A DNA stretch of 64,000 bases from Neobacillus sp. PS2-9 (GTDB lineage Bacteria; Bacillota; Bacilli; Bacillales; Cytobacillaceae): contig NZ_CP133269.1 of assembly GCF_030915525.1 (NCBI RefSeq), positions 3,321,001 to 3,385,000 of the forward strand, given 5' to 3'. The translations under genes were made by a program, and so were the position numbers. Numbering within the stretch: the first letter of the stretch is position 1; each line of letters begins with the position of its first letter. Positions 53,613 to 62,398 of this stretch are shown piece after piece. The notes beneath the pieces were generated by a model. It saw nothing but the letters and a program-made list of their open reading frames with translations, had not been told where the DNA came from and searched no databases.

Positions 53613-54245
53613 ATGGAATTACAATTAGCATTAGATTTAGTCAATATTCCAGAAGCAATTGAGCTGGTAAAAGAAGTAGAGGAACATATTGATATCGTTG
53701 AAATCGGTACACCAGTTGTAATTAACGAGGGGCTTCATGCTGTAAATGCAGTTAAAAAAGCATTCCCTAACTTAAAGGTATTAGCAGACCTAAAAATCAT
53801 GGATGCAGCTGGTTATGAAGTAATGAAAGCTTCTGAAGCAGGTGCAGATATCGTCACAATTCTTGGTACTGCCGAAGATATGTCAATCAAAGGTGCAGTT
53901 GAAGAAGCGAAAAAACAAGGTAAAAAAATCCTTGTTGATATGATAGCTGTAAAAGACCTTGCTGGCCGTGCAAAAGAAGTGGACGCTATGGGCGTTGATT
54001 ATATTTGTGTTCATACTGGCTACGATCTTCAAGCAGTTGGAAAGAACTCTTTTGAAGATTTACAAACAATCAAAGGTGTTGTAAAAAATGCTAAAACTGC
54101 AATCGCAGGTGGTATTAAGTTAGACACACTTCCAGAAGTCATCAAAGTACAACCAGACCTGGTCATTGTAGGTGGCGGGATTACAGGACAAGCTGATAAA
54201 AAAGCTGCTGCTGCCAAAATGCAACAAATGATTAATCAAGGGTAA
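53613..54245 (+). CDS. hxlA: 3-hexulose-6-phosphate synthase
   Basis: A 210-residue TIM-barrel enzyme of the OMP decarboxylase superfamily, condensing formaldehyde with ribulose-5-P. Motifs: LALDLVNI, VLADLKIMDAAGYE (catalytic Asp-x-Lys-x-x-Asp), ICVHTGYD and the phosphate site VVGGGITGQAD. AGGAGTGA precedes the ATG. First gene of hxlAB, under the HxlR-type promoter. Confidence 0.97.
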   Translation: MELQLALDLVNIPEAIELVKEVEEHIDIVEIGTPVVINEGLHAVNAVKKAFPNLKVLADLKIMDAAGYEVMKASEAGADIVTILGTAEDMSIKGAVEEAKKQGKKILVDMIAVKDLAGRAKEVDAMGVDYICVHTGYDLQAVGKNSFEDLQTIKGVVKNAKTAIAGGIKLDTLPEVIKVQPDLVIVGGGITGQADKKAAAAKMQQMINQG

Positions 54246-54253
54246 TTCAGATC

Positions 54254-54811
54254 ATGAATACAACTCAATACCTAGCTGAAATCATAAAAGAGTTAAATCG
54301 CTCCGTAGATTTAATTTCGAATGATGAAGCTGAAAAATTAGTTAATGGGATTCTTGAATCAAAAAAAATCTTTGTTGCAGGCGCAGGTAGATCTGGATTT
54401 ATGGCCAAATCATTTGCCATGCGAATGATGCACATGGGGATAGATGCCTATGTGATTGGCGAAACAGTAACCCCTAACTTTGAAAAAGATGACATCTTAA
54501 TCATTGGATCAGGTTCAGGAGAAACAAAAGGTTTAGTTTCCATGGCTGAGAAAGCAAAAAGCATCGGTGGGACGATTGCAGCTGTAACGATTTTCCCTGA
54601 GTCCACTATTGGACAATTAGCGGATATCACAATTAAGTTGCCTGGCTCACCTAAAGATCAGTCGGAGAGTGATTTTAAGACGATTCAACCAATGGGCTCA
54701 TTATTTGAGCAAACACTTTTACTATTTTACGACGCTGTGATTCTTCGGTTCATGGAGAAAAAAGGTTTGGATACCAATAAAATGTACGGTAAACACGCGA
54801 ACTTAGAATAA
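54254..54811 (+). CDS. hxlB: 6-phospho-3-hexuloisomerase
   Basis: A 185-residue SIS-domain isomerase (FVAGAGRSGFMAKSFAMRMMHMG; GSGSGETKG), converting hexulose-6-P to fructose-6-P. It starts eight bases after the hxlA stop. Together the two enzymes fix and detoxify formaldehyde. A strong terminator follows. Confidence 0.97.
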   Translation: MNTTQYLAEIIKELNRSVDLISNDEAEKLVNGILESKKIFVAGAGRSGFMAKSFAMRMMHMGIDAYVIGETVTPNFEKDDILIIGSGSGETKGLVSMAEKAKSIGGTIAAVTIFPESTIGQLADITIKLPGSPKDQSESDFKTIQPMGSLFEQTLLLFYDAVILRFMEKKGLDTNKMYGKHANLE

Positions 54812-54837
54812 ATATATTATTCCTCGAGTTCTAAATA

Positions 54838-54881
54838 GGAAAGACCGCAAGCTGTTTCCATGCAAGATTGCGGTCTTTCTG
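54838..54881 (+). terminator. Terminator of hxlAB
   Basis: GAAAGACCGCAA pairs with TTGCGGTCTTTC, a 12-bp stem, T-rich end. Confidence 0.85.
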
Positions 54882-54926
54882 TTAGAATGAACTACTTCAA
54901 TTTGTAATAATTTTAGGAGTGATAAA

Positions 54927-55646
54927 ATGATTTCTTTAAATGGAAAAACTGCAATAGTTACTGGCGCAGGTAGAGGCATTGGACGTGCTACTGCTATCGC
55001 CTTAGCAAAAGAAGGCGTAAATTTAGGCTTAATCGGCTTAAATATGTCTAATCTAGAAAAGGTAGCTGCTGAACTAGCACAATTTGATGTAAAGGTTTCT
55101 GCAGCAACAGCAGATGTGACCGATCTTGAATCCGTTACCCATGCTGTTGAACATATCAAATCAGACTTAGGCCCAATTGATATCCTAATTAACAATGCTG
55201 GTGTTGCGAAATTTGGTGGGTTCCTTGATCTAACACCAGAAGAATGGGAAAAAATCATTCAAGTCAATTTAATGGGTGTGTATAATGTAACAAGAGCAGT
55301 ATTACCAGGAATGATCGAAAGAAAATCAGGAGATATCATCAATATCTCTTCATCTGCTGGTCAAAAAGGTGCTCCTGTTACAAGTGCTTACAGTGCTTCG
55401 AAATTCGCTGTTTTAGGGTTAACAGAATCGCTTATGCTAGAAGTAAGAAAACATAATGTCCGAGTTACTGCTTTAACACCAAGTACTGTCGTAACAGATT
55501 TAGCGATTGATACAAATCTTGTTAAAGGCAATGAAGAAAACGTGATGCACCCAGAAGACCTTGCAGAATTAGTCGTAGCTAGTTTAAAATTTAATCCAAG
55601 AGTATTCGTTAAAACAGCTGGATTATGGTCAACAAATCCATCATAA
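54927..55646 (+). CDS. Short-chain dehydrogenase/reductase (FabG-like)
   Basis: A 239-residue SDR: GAGRGIG (nucleotide loop), NNAG, catalytic Ser in ISSSAG and YSASK. Resembles 3-oxoacyl-ACP reductase FabG, but isolated from fatty acid genes, so the substrate is open. AGGAGTGA precedes the ATG. Own promoter after the hxlAB terminator. Confidence 0.93.
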   Translation: MISLNGKTAIVTGAGRGIGRATAIALAKEGVNLGLIGLNMSNLEKVAAELAQFDVKVSAATADVTDLESVTHAVEHIKSDLGPIDILINNAGVAKFGGFLDLTPEEWEKIIQVNLMGVYNVTRAVLPGMIERKSGDIINISSSAGQKGAPVTSAYSASKFAVLGLTESLMLEVRKHNVRVTALTPSTVVTDLAIDTNLVKGNEENVMHPEDLAELVVASLKFNPRVFVKTAGLWSTNPS

Positions 55647-55650
55647 AACA

Positions 55651-55677
55651 AAGCAGATCCAGTGGGGTCTGCTTCTT
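55651..55677. terminator. Terminator after the SDR gene
   Basis: AAGCAGA and TCTGCTT arms between convergent genes; T-rich end. Confidence 0.65.
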
Positions 55678-55704
55678 TAGTTCGTACAAATACTCTTATA
55701 TGTA

Positions 55705-55968
55705 TCAGTGATACAAGGACATTACTTTCTCTAAATCAACAATTAACTGGTTCACTTCATTCTGTGCTAAGCGTACAAGCATTTGATCGTATAAAGTAAT
55801 AATTTGCCCATCCTCTTCATGCTGATGTTTTTTTAAATAATGATAAATATTATTTAACTGGTTTTCATTAAGGACCGACTCTGTTTCGAAATTCTTAACT
55901 TTCTGTAAGGAAAATTCATTGATAGTCGAATCAAATTCACCTGCAATAATGTTCCCTTTTACGAACAT
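55705..55968 (-). CDS. Hypothetical protein
   Basis: An 87-residue soluble, mostly helical protein (MFVKGNIIAGEFD at the start, VNQLIVDLEKVMSLYH at the end). Not recognised. ATG 55968 has GAGGAGTGAG upstream; an extension to 56010 is unsupported. Confidence 0.6.
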   Translation of the reverse strand: MFVKGNIIAGEFDSTINEFSLQKVKNFETESVLNENQLNNIYHYLKKHQHEEDGQIITLYDQMLVRLAQNEVNQLIVDLEKVMSLYH

Positions 55969-56086
55969 CCGCTCACTCCTCAAAGTCAGTATAGGATAGT
56001 TTTCCCACATAATATGTAAATAAATCTTTACTCCTCTAATTTAAAGAATATGAGGGCTTTTCGAATGTTTGATTTATACCTTATTA

Positions 56087-57625
56087 TCAAAGATTAAAGG
56101 CTTCTTTTTTTGTTGTTTTATTAAATGTAATGATAAAAGTGGTTCCTTGATGTAGTTTACTTTTCACATTAATCGTTCCCTTATGGTTATGAATAATTTT
56201 ATAGCTGACCATTAGGCCTAATCCATTTCCATTTAGTTTGGTGGTGAAAAAGGGTTCTCCCAATCTTTTAACCTGCTCCTCCCCCATTCCCACCCCTTCA
56301 TCCTTGATTTTTATTACAATATGATGAGCAGTCGAATCAATAGAAACATAGATATTACCACCAGTTGGCATCGCCTCTATGGAATTTTTAATTAAATTTA
56401 TAAAAACCTGTTTTAACTGATTCTTTTCCCCAAGAAAAACGATATCCTCTGAAGGAACTTCATATTTAATTAGTACATTTTTCAGTAATGCTTCGGGCTC
56501 AAGAAAGGTAATCACACTGCCTAAAATATTTTTTACATCGAATTCACTGAAATATACTGAATGAGGTTTAGCAAAAATCATAAATTCATTTACAATAAAA
56601 CTTATCCTTTCTATTTCATCTAAAATCGTTTCGACAAAATAGGGCACTTTTCCATTTTCAGTAAGGAGTTGTACAAATCCACGAATGGTTGTTAATGGAT
56701 TTCTGATTTCATGCGCAATGCCTGCAGCCAATTCACCGATCATAGATAACTTTTCAGTTTTACTTAGCGTTTCTTCCGTTGATTTCTTTTCAGTAATGTC
56801 ATACTGTATACAAATATGTTGATACCTTTCTCCCTTTTCATCAACAAATGGAACAATGGTTGTATCCAGCCAATACTTGGTTCCATCCTTCGCTTTATTA
56901 AGAATTTCCCCTTTCCAAGCCTCTCCACATTGAATGGTCTCCCATATATGATTAAAAAAAGAAGGGGGATGAAAGTCGGAGTAGAATATATCATGTTTTT
57001 TTCCTATTAGTTCTTCCCTTGCATATTTATATAAATCGCAAAACTTATCATTAACATAAGAAATTCTATCGTCTCGATCGGTAATTGAAAAAATGGTAGC
57101 TTCATTTAGGGCTTTCTGCAAATCGGCGAGCTCTCTTAGAGTAATTATCAAATCTTGATTGGACTCATCTAATGCAAATTTGGTGTATGATAACTCCTCA
57201 TTGTAGCAATTTAGAAGGGTCTTAGAAATAAGCTGGTACAAATTTTCAAGTATTTTAATTGATTCAAAAAAAGTATCTATAGATATGCCATTTTCCCGAA
57301 ATTCCTGTTCAAGCAAGTCCATAATTGAGCAACGGGTTAGATAAACAAAATTGATAGATTGTTCAAGCGAAAGCCGGGAATGGATTAATTTCCGCCCGAA
57401 ATCATCTACAAACGTAATTAGATTATTTTTATTCCTTTCATTACTTTTAATAAATAACTCCCCTACATATATAAATAAGGTTACTTCTGAAGCTTGGATC
57501 GACACCAGTTGTTTTTGTTGAATACTATATCCATATTTCTCATCAATCAAAGAATTCGGAATCTTGAATTTCCCACTAGATAATTTTTTAATTTTCTTAC
57601 CAATATATTCAATTTCTTCGCTCAT
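56087..57625 (-). CDS. PAS-domain sensor histidine kinase, soluble
   Basis: A 512-residue kinase without membrane helices. Residues 1-160 are a helical N-terminal domain. A PAS/PAC unit follows (about 175-285, ITDRDDRISYVNDKFCDLYKY). HisKA has the phospho-accepting His in AAGIAHEIRNPLTTIRG (about 305), and the ATPase has NLIKNSIEAM, DEGVGMG and GNGLGL boxes. AGAGGGATG precedes the ATG. No response regulator gene is adjacent. The layout matches the orphan Kin kinases that feed the Spo0A phosphorelay, and its neighbours are germination/spore genes; the role is inferred. Confidence 0.9.
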   Translation of the reverse strand: MSEEIEYIGKKIKKLSSGKFKIPNSLIDEKYGYSIQQKQLVSIQASEVTLFIYVGELFIKSNERNKNNLITFVDDFGRKLIHSRLSLEQSINFVYLTRCSIMDLLEQEFRENGISIDTFFESIKILENLYQLISKTLLNCYNEELSYTKFALDESNQDLIITLRELADLQKALNEATIFSITDRDDRISYVNDKFCDLYKYAREELIGKKHDIFYSDFHPPSFFNHIWETIQCGEAWKGEILNKAKDGTKYWLDTTIVPFVDEKGERYQHICIQYDITEKKSTEETLSKTEKLSMIGELAAGIAHEIRNPLTTIRGFVQLLTENGKVPYFVETILDEIERISFIVNEFMIFAKPHSVYFSEFDVKNILGSVITFLEPEALLKNVLIKYEVPSEDIVFLGEKNQLKQVFINLIKNSIEAMPTGGNIYVSIDSTAHHIVIKIKDEGVGMGEEQVKRLGEPFFTTKLNGNGLGLMVSYKIIHNHKGTINVKSKLHQGTTFIITFNKTTKKEAFNL

Positions 57626-57824
57626 TTCATCCCTCTAAAGTTATTATTTTTTATTTCCAATATTCGACAAACCCCATGTAATTTCCTTCCTCTTTATTAT
57701 CTATATAATAAAAATTAATCTGTCAGTTAGGAAAAATAGCTTCCTTATCCTTTTATTAATAAGTCCTATTTTTCTGCATAAAGTTAATAAAGGAACAAAT
57801 CATCATCCACTAAGGGGGGAGTTT

Positions 57825-58208
57825 ATGTTTAAATATTTTTCTTTTAGAAAAAAACAGAAAGAAAATAATATAAACTCTCTTATAGTTTCAAAACTAGAGC
57901 AAATAATTGAGCTTCTTGAAAAACAACAAAAGGATAACAATGGAGAGAAAAATTTTCATTTTGAACATGTACAAATTGATTACCTAGAAAACATTGTATT
58001 CCGATTAGACAATATTGATATTGACGAGCTAAGTGGAAAATTAATTATTGGGAATAATATTACGAGTAAAAAGGATTGGTCCACAGGAATTGACCTAAAT
58101 ATTAATAAGAAGAAGGCTAAAACCGAAGCTATGTCTGAAACGAGTCCTCCTAATCAAGAAAGTATGGAAAAAACTTCAAATGGGTACCGTTTCCGAAATA
58201 AATTCTAA
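57825..58208 (+). CDS. GerPC-like protein
   Basis: A 127-residue protein: basic N-terminus, coiled coil (SKLEQIIELLEKQQK), then FEHVQIDYLENIVFRLDNIDIDELSGKLIIGNN, which resembles the GerPC pattern of an amphipathic strand followed by a 'LxGxLxIG' segment. AAGGGGGGAG precedes the ATG. GerP proteins are needed for germinants to cross the spore coat. It stands beside several GerPA/GerPF-like genes. Family assignment is tentative. Confidence 0.6.
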   Translation: MFKYFSFRKKQKENNINSLIVSKLEQIIELLEKQQKDNNGEKNFHFEHVQIDYLENIVFRLDNIDIDELSGKLIIGNNITSKKDWSTGIDLNINKKKAKTEAMSETSPPNQESMEKTSNGYRFRNKF

Positions 58209-58217
58209 GTAGAATGG

Positions 58218-58724
58218 TTATTTCCTTTCGATATGTGCAATTTTAATGTCCTGATCATCAATAATCGCATCTATCTGATCTTGGTCATTATTAATATTTA
58301 GATTATTTAATAACTGATTTTTGTTTCCGAAAATGCTGCCTTGAGAATAATTTGCCTTTTCATTCGCATCCATTCCTGTTACCTGGCCATCCCCTACAAA
58401 TAAAGTACTATCTTGCATTGAATTGACCTGTAAATTATTGAGTGAGAGATTAGATGTATGATTTTCATCACAATCATTCTCAAGAGAAATATTTATATCA
58501 CGATCATCAATAGGTGTATCAATAAAATCAGGATCAATTAATATAGATATATTGTTAAAAAGAAGATTAGATTGTCCGCTTATACTTCCAATAACACTAT
58601 TATCTTTTCCGTGTGCACTCCAACCGATTGCCTTATTATTTTCGCCTATAAAGATACCAGACTGTCTTTGCATGGTCTGAACCTTAATATCCCCTATAAA
58701 ATTAAATTGTGAAGATTTTAACAT
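58218..58724 (-). CDS. Double-domain GerPA/GerPF-like spore protein
   Basis: A 168-residue protein containing two copies of a GerPA/GerPF-like unit: IKVQTMQRQSGIFIGENN...GSISGQSNLL (residues about 13-55) and LQVNSMQDSTLFVGDGQVTG...GSIFGNKNQLLNN (about 98-143). Each is followed by an acidic 'DxxIDDxDI' tail. Usual GerPF proteins are single units of about 70 residues. The start has only a weak GGTGG site. Convergent with the GerPC-like gene, 9 bp apart. Confidence 0.75.
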   Translation of the reverse strand: MLKSSQFNFIGDIKVQTMQRQSGIFIGENNKAIGWSAHGKDNSVIGSISGQSNLLFNNISILIDPDFIDTPIDDRDINISLENDCDENHTSNLSLNNLQVNSMQDSTLFVGDGQVTGMDANEKANYSQGSIFGNKNQLLNNLNINNDQDQIDAIIDDQDIKIAHIERK

Positions 58725-58889
58725 TCTCTATCCACCACATTTTATTTATTTATACAAAATTCTAATCATTCAATGTACCTTATGTTTAGAAAATTAGTAT
58801 GGTGACATTCGTCTAGCGGCCAATGAATATTCGTGTCAATCGCCCACTTCTTGAATAGACTAATTTTGAAAGGAAAGGAGAAATTGCAC

Positions 58890-59090
58890 ATGATCGAAAT
58901 TACATTTGGGGATATCTTAGTTGCAAACATCAAAACTTCTTCCGGAATTTTCATTGGTAAAAAAAACACACATAAAAATTTCCGTAACATAAGGATCATA
59001 AACGAGGGTGTTGGATCCTTGTCTGGAAATGAAAATATACTTAGTAATACTCACTGGGTGAAGCACAAAGAAAATCGGGGTGGTGAATAA
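58890..59090 (+). CDS. GerP-like small spore protein
   Basis: A 66-residue protein of the same kind: ITFGDILVANIKTSSGIFIGKKNTHKN and EGVGSLSGNENIL. ATG 58890 has AAAGGAG nine bases upstream. It lies three bases before the next small gene and is surely co-transcribed with it. Confidence 0.7.
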   Translation: MIEITFGDILVANIKTSSGIFIGKKNTHKNFRNIRIINEGVGSLSGNENILSNTHWVKHKENRGGE

Positions 59091-59093
59091 TTC

Positions 59094-59375
59094 ATGTCTA
59101 GTCCAATTTTATCACCCACCTTTCATATCGGTACTATAAGAATCGGAAGTATCGAAGGAGCTTCTTGCTTTAGTATTGGGAACAATTTTATTGAGGACTT
59201 TAAAAACAACAAAGAACATAACCAGGGCTTAGGCAATATTCATGGAGATCGCAACAACTTTGCACATTCTAACTCTTCATTAACAAGTAACAAGAATGAC
59301 TCAATGAAAAGAAAAATGATCGAACTTAAAAAAAAGAATAAAATCAACAAAACTAAACAACAAACCCAATTATGA
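59094..59375 (+). CDS. GerP-like small spore protein with basic tail
   Basis: A 93-residue product: FHIGTIRIGSIEGASCFSIGNNF and NQGLGNIHGDRNNF match the repeat unit of the neighbours, followed by a Lys/Asn-rich tail. GGGGTGG precedes the ATG. The C-terminal end overlaps the terminator hairpin, giving the last residues TKQQTQ a structural cause. Confidence 0.7.
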   Translation: MSSPILSPTFHIGTIRIGSIEGASCFSIGNNFIEDFKNNKEHNQGLGNIHGDRNNFAHSNSSLTSNKNDSMKRKMIELKKKNKINKTKQQTQL

Positions 59376-59390
59376 AAAGGGTTTGTTGTT
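59357..59390 (+). terminator. Terminator overlapping the end of the GerP-like gene
   Basis: AACAACAAACCC pairs perfectly with GGGTTTGTTGTT. The left arm lies inside the last codons of the 59094 gene. Confidence 0.75.
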
Positions 59391-59429
59391 GTATCCAAAC
59401 ATGATTATAGATTAAAGCAAATCTTGGAC

Positions 59430-59678
59430 CTATAAATTCCCACCAACACTTGGTTTGTAATCTTGATCAAAAATAACCCCATCCATAAACTCAAAGCTAT
59501 CTGCATTATTGGATATATTCCCTGTTATTGCATTAAGGTAACCATAAATACCCCCAAATCCTAAATTATACTTTCTGTTGGCATCCATTCCAGTAACTAT
59601 AGATTCACCCACAAAGATTGCTGAACTTGGCTGAGGGGAATTTATATTCATAATTCCTAAATTAATAACTGAAGGCAC
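59430..59678 (-). CDS. GerPF/GerPA-like spore protein
   Basis: An 82-residue protein with the MPSVINLGIMNINS start typical of GerPA/GerPF and the unit SSAIFVGESIVTGMDANRK...GGIYGYLNAITGN. Strongly similar to the second half of the double-domain protein (both have VTGMDAN). GTG 59678 with AGGGGG upstream. Confidence 0.8.
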   Translation of the reverse strand: MPSVINLGIMNINSPQPSSAIFVGESIVTGMDANRKYNLGFGGIYGYLNAITGNISNNADSFEFMDGVIFDQDYKPSVGGNL

Positions 59679-59940
59679 CTTATTTCCCCCTTTTCTTACT
59701 ATTCCGTTCCTTTACCATCTTATGTTTTCAAAATTATATCTGTGAGGGAATAACTGAATTGTCCATATTTGCCTCATCTCTCATTAATTTATATTCAAAT
59801 AATTATCGTTTTACTTCCACTCTATATTTTTCATTCCTTTCTTATTCTATTGTTCTGAGACATGCACGAAAATTCTCCCTATTCATAGTGTGACTATAAG
59901 GATGCTATGCAAGGACATTCATATAATGAGGTGAAACGCC

Positions 59941-60369
59941 ATGCCGGTTGTAAAAGCAAGAAGTTCGGATATTGATCTTTTAGCGAGGTTACTTCGAGCG
60001 GAAGCTGAAGGAGAAGGAGAAAGGGGTATGCAGCTTGTTGGGAATGTAGGAATTAATCGAATACGTGCAAATTGTTCCGACTTTAAAGGGCTTCGAACAA
60101 TTCCACAAATGATATACCAGCCTCATGCCTTTGAAGCTGTTCAACATGGCTATTTTTATCAAAGAGCTAGAGAACGAGAAAAACGTTTAGCTCGTCGAGC
60201 AGTTGATGGGGAACGGTTTTGGCCAGCAAAATTTAGCTTGTGGTATTTTAAGCCACCAGGTGATTGCCCTCCAACTTGGTATAATCAACCTTTTGTAGGG
60301 AAGTTCAAAAATCACTGTTTTTATCAACCTAAAGCAGAGACCTGTGAAAACGTTTATAATACTTTTTAA
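59941..60369 (+). CDS. cwlJ: Spore cortex-lytic cell wall hydrolase CwlJ
   Basis: A 142-residue SleB/CwlJ-type hydrolase: LLARLLRAEAEGEGERGMQLVGNVGINR (catalytic Glu in the RAEAEGE block) and ARRAVDGERFWPAKFSLWYFKPPG. It degrades cortex peptidoglycan during germination. No signal peptide, as expected for CwlJ. AATGAGGTGA precedes the ATG. In many bacilli it pairs with gerQ; here no gerQ follows. Confidence 0.93.
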   Translation: MPVVKARSSDIDLLARLLRAEAEGEGERGMQLVGNVGINRIRANCSDFKGLRTIPQMIYQPHAFEAVQHGYFYQRAREREKRLARRAVDGERFWPAKFSLWYFKPPGDCPPTWYNQPFVGKFKNHCFYQPKAETCENVYNTF

Positions 60370-60452
60370 AATTTAAATTGTATTAAAAAATGCAGTTTAA
60401 GATTAAAAAAATAAAAAAACACACCCTCTTTTATGAGAAGTGTATTTTCTTA

Positions 60453-60656
60453 TTATGAAATGGTCTTTAAGCATTCATTTATCTTTAAGCGATTATTAAA
60501 ATGAATAAGTCTATCTAATTCTGCACCCCTTCTACAACACTGTAAATAATCCTTTTTATGTCTTTTTTCGACTTTCATTCTCACTGAATGATATCTTCTG
60601 TGGAACACAAAGTCGAAAAAACGTTGTAATTCACTGTAAATAGAAATGTCTTCCAA
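60453..60656 (-). CDS. Hypothetical basic protein
   Basis: A 67-residue basic, helical product from TTG 60656, without a good ribosome binding site. An internal ATG 27 codons in (MKVEKRHKKDYLQCC) is a possible start. Not recognised, and it may not be expressed. Confidence 0.35.
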   Translation of the reverse strand: MEDISIYSELQRFFDFVFHRRYHSVRMKVEKRHKKDYLQCCRRGAELDRLIHFNNRLKINECLKTIS

Positions 60657-60806
60657 TCACGGTGATTTATCACTGCCATACTTACTTTTTTAGCCATATC
60701 CTTCCAAATATAGTATAACTTAAAATTATCAGTGATTAATGTACCACTTTAAAACAGTCCTTCGAAACTAACATTGCACACAATGTGCTTTTTTTTTGAT
60801 CCTAAA

Positions 60807-61472
60807 TCAAACCGAGTATATATCAGTTTTATCCACTGATTTATTTGTCTTTTTTTGGTAAAATCGAAAAATCCAAATAGCCGTTGTCAGCCAAAAGCCA
60901 CTTGCTAAATAACCGCCAATAATATCACTTGGATAATGTACCCCTAAATAAATCCGACTAATTCCGATTCCAAGAATCATGAAAAAACTAAATAGGATAA
61001 GAAGACTTCTCCCCCTTTTTCTTGGAACATGACGCCATAAAATAAACACGATCATGGCATAAACAGTAAAAGCATTCATAGCATGACCACTGGGAAAACT
61101 GTATCCTCCTTCATCAATTAAAGGATGTAAGTTAGGACGAACCCGATGAAACAATTTCTTTAAAAGGACATTTAGGCAGGATGCGCCTATAAGTGTAGAA
61201 ATAAACAGAATCAATTCCATTCGATGGTTGACCACTTTATAGATAAAACACAAAAAAAATAGGCCAATTACAAATGGGATTCCTCCAATAAAGGTAAAAA
61301 ACTTCATTATACATGTCAGAGATGGTGACTCCCAACCTTGGATTGCTGAGATAACCTCGCTGTCAAAGTGTAGGATCATATGCTCGCTTATTAATAAAGA
61401 CAATAAGCTAAAGCAAATTATACATACTGCACTAATTACAAAAGCAATGACAAGAGGGGATTTTAATTTCAT
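60807..61472 (-). CDS. PAP2 family membrane phosphatase
   Basis: A 221-residue protein with six helices and all three phosphatase motifs: KKLFHRVRP, SFPSGH and SRIYLGVHYPSD. Such enzymes dephosphorylate undecaprenyl diphosphate or phosphatidylglycerol phosphate. GAGGATAA precedes the ATG. The neighbours on the same strand (deacetylase, glycolipid glycosyltransferase) concern the envelope. Confidence 0.92.
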   Translation of the reverse strand: MKLKSPLVIAFVISAVCIICFSLLSLLISEHMILHFDSEVISAIQGWESPSLTCIMKFFTFIGGIPFVIGLFFLCFIYKVVNHRMELILFISTLIGASCLNVLLKKLFHRVRPNLHPLIDEGGYSFPSGHAMNAFTVYAMIVFILWRHVPRKRGRSLLILFSFFMILGIGISRIYLGVHYPSDIIGGYLASGFWLTTAIWIFRFYQKKTNKSVDKTDIYSV

Positions 61473-61610
61473 ATTTGATTATCCTCTTTTTTTTATTTTT
61501 TACACTTTAGGCCATGATTATAATAATGTGAAACACAAATACTCTCTGCCCTAAATAATATAGCACAGTGTACACCCTCGCACTTACAAGGAAGGGTAGG
61601 TCAGATTATA

Positions 61611-62384
61611 CTATTTCCTATTGTCTATCCTAGTTTTGGTTAGGTAGATAACCAAACACAAGATTATTACGAGAAAGATCACACTTGTCCCTGTCGTACC
61701 CAAACCCAATCCACCGTTATGGCGAGATTGTGACAAGAAGTCACCAAGTGATGCACCAAAAGGACGAGTTAAAATGTAAGCGATCCAAAAGGCTAAAACA
61801 CCATTTAACTTAAATAAATAGTATGCAATTGTTACCAATGCGATCATTGCTACAAAAATGATTCCAGACTTTAAGTATCCTAGATTCATATCTTCAGATA
61901 ACAAGTCACCTGCAGCTGTACCTAATGCAAAGGTGAACAGGATCGTCAACCAATAAAACGCTTCTCTCTTGGTCGTAAAGATGGAGTGAATCGATAAAGT
62001 TCTCTCACTCGCAAACCAAAAGATAAAGGTCCCAACCAATAAAATGGTGAAGACGATAGTGGACGTAAGAAGTGGAACGCCTAAGTTATCCGTTAGATTA
62101 TCAGTTACTAGCGTGCCGACCACGCTGATTAGTACCACTACTAGCCAGTAAATCGATGGAACATACCTGTTTGATCTAAACTGGAAAAACAATGTGATGA
62201 TTAATAGAACTGCCATGACTATAGTCGTTGCTGTCAATCCCCAGTTCAAATTAAAGGTTAGATAATCTGCGGCTGTCTCTCCGACTGTCGTCGCCATTAT
62301 CTTAATGATCCAAAAGAATATCGTGACTTGAGGAACTTTGTTTAACATCTGTCTGACTATTAATGGGTTTTCAATATTTTTCAT
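61611..62384 (-). CDS. COG4705-type membrane protein with fourfold repeat
   Basis: A 257-residue protein with about eight helices. Four repeats of a two-helix unit are visible, each beginning with a Gly-x-x-x-(A/T)-D motif: VGETAADYL, VGTLVTDNL, LGTAAGDLL and FGASLGDFL, each followed by a Gly and a hydrophobic helix. Function unknown. AAGGAG precedes the ATG. Confidence 0.85.
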   Translation of the reverse strand: MKNIENPLIVRQMLNKVPQVTIFFWIIKIMATTVGETAADYLTFNLNWGLTATTIVMAVLLIITLFFQFRSNRYVPSIYWLVVVLISVVGTLVTDNLTDNLGVPLLTSTIVFTILLVGTFIFWFASERTLSIHSIFTTKREAFYWLTILFTFALGTAAGDLLSEDMNLGYLKSGIIFVAMIALVTIAYYLFKLNGVLAFWIAYILTRPFGASLGDFLSQSRHNGGLGLGTTGTSVIFLVIILCLVIYLTKTRIDNRK

Positions 62385-62398
62385 TTACCTAATCTCCT

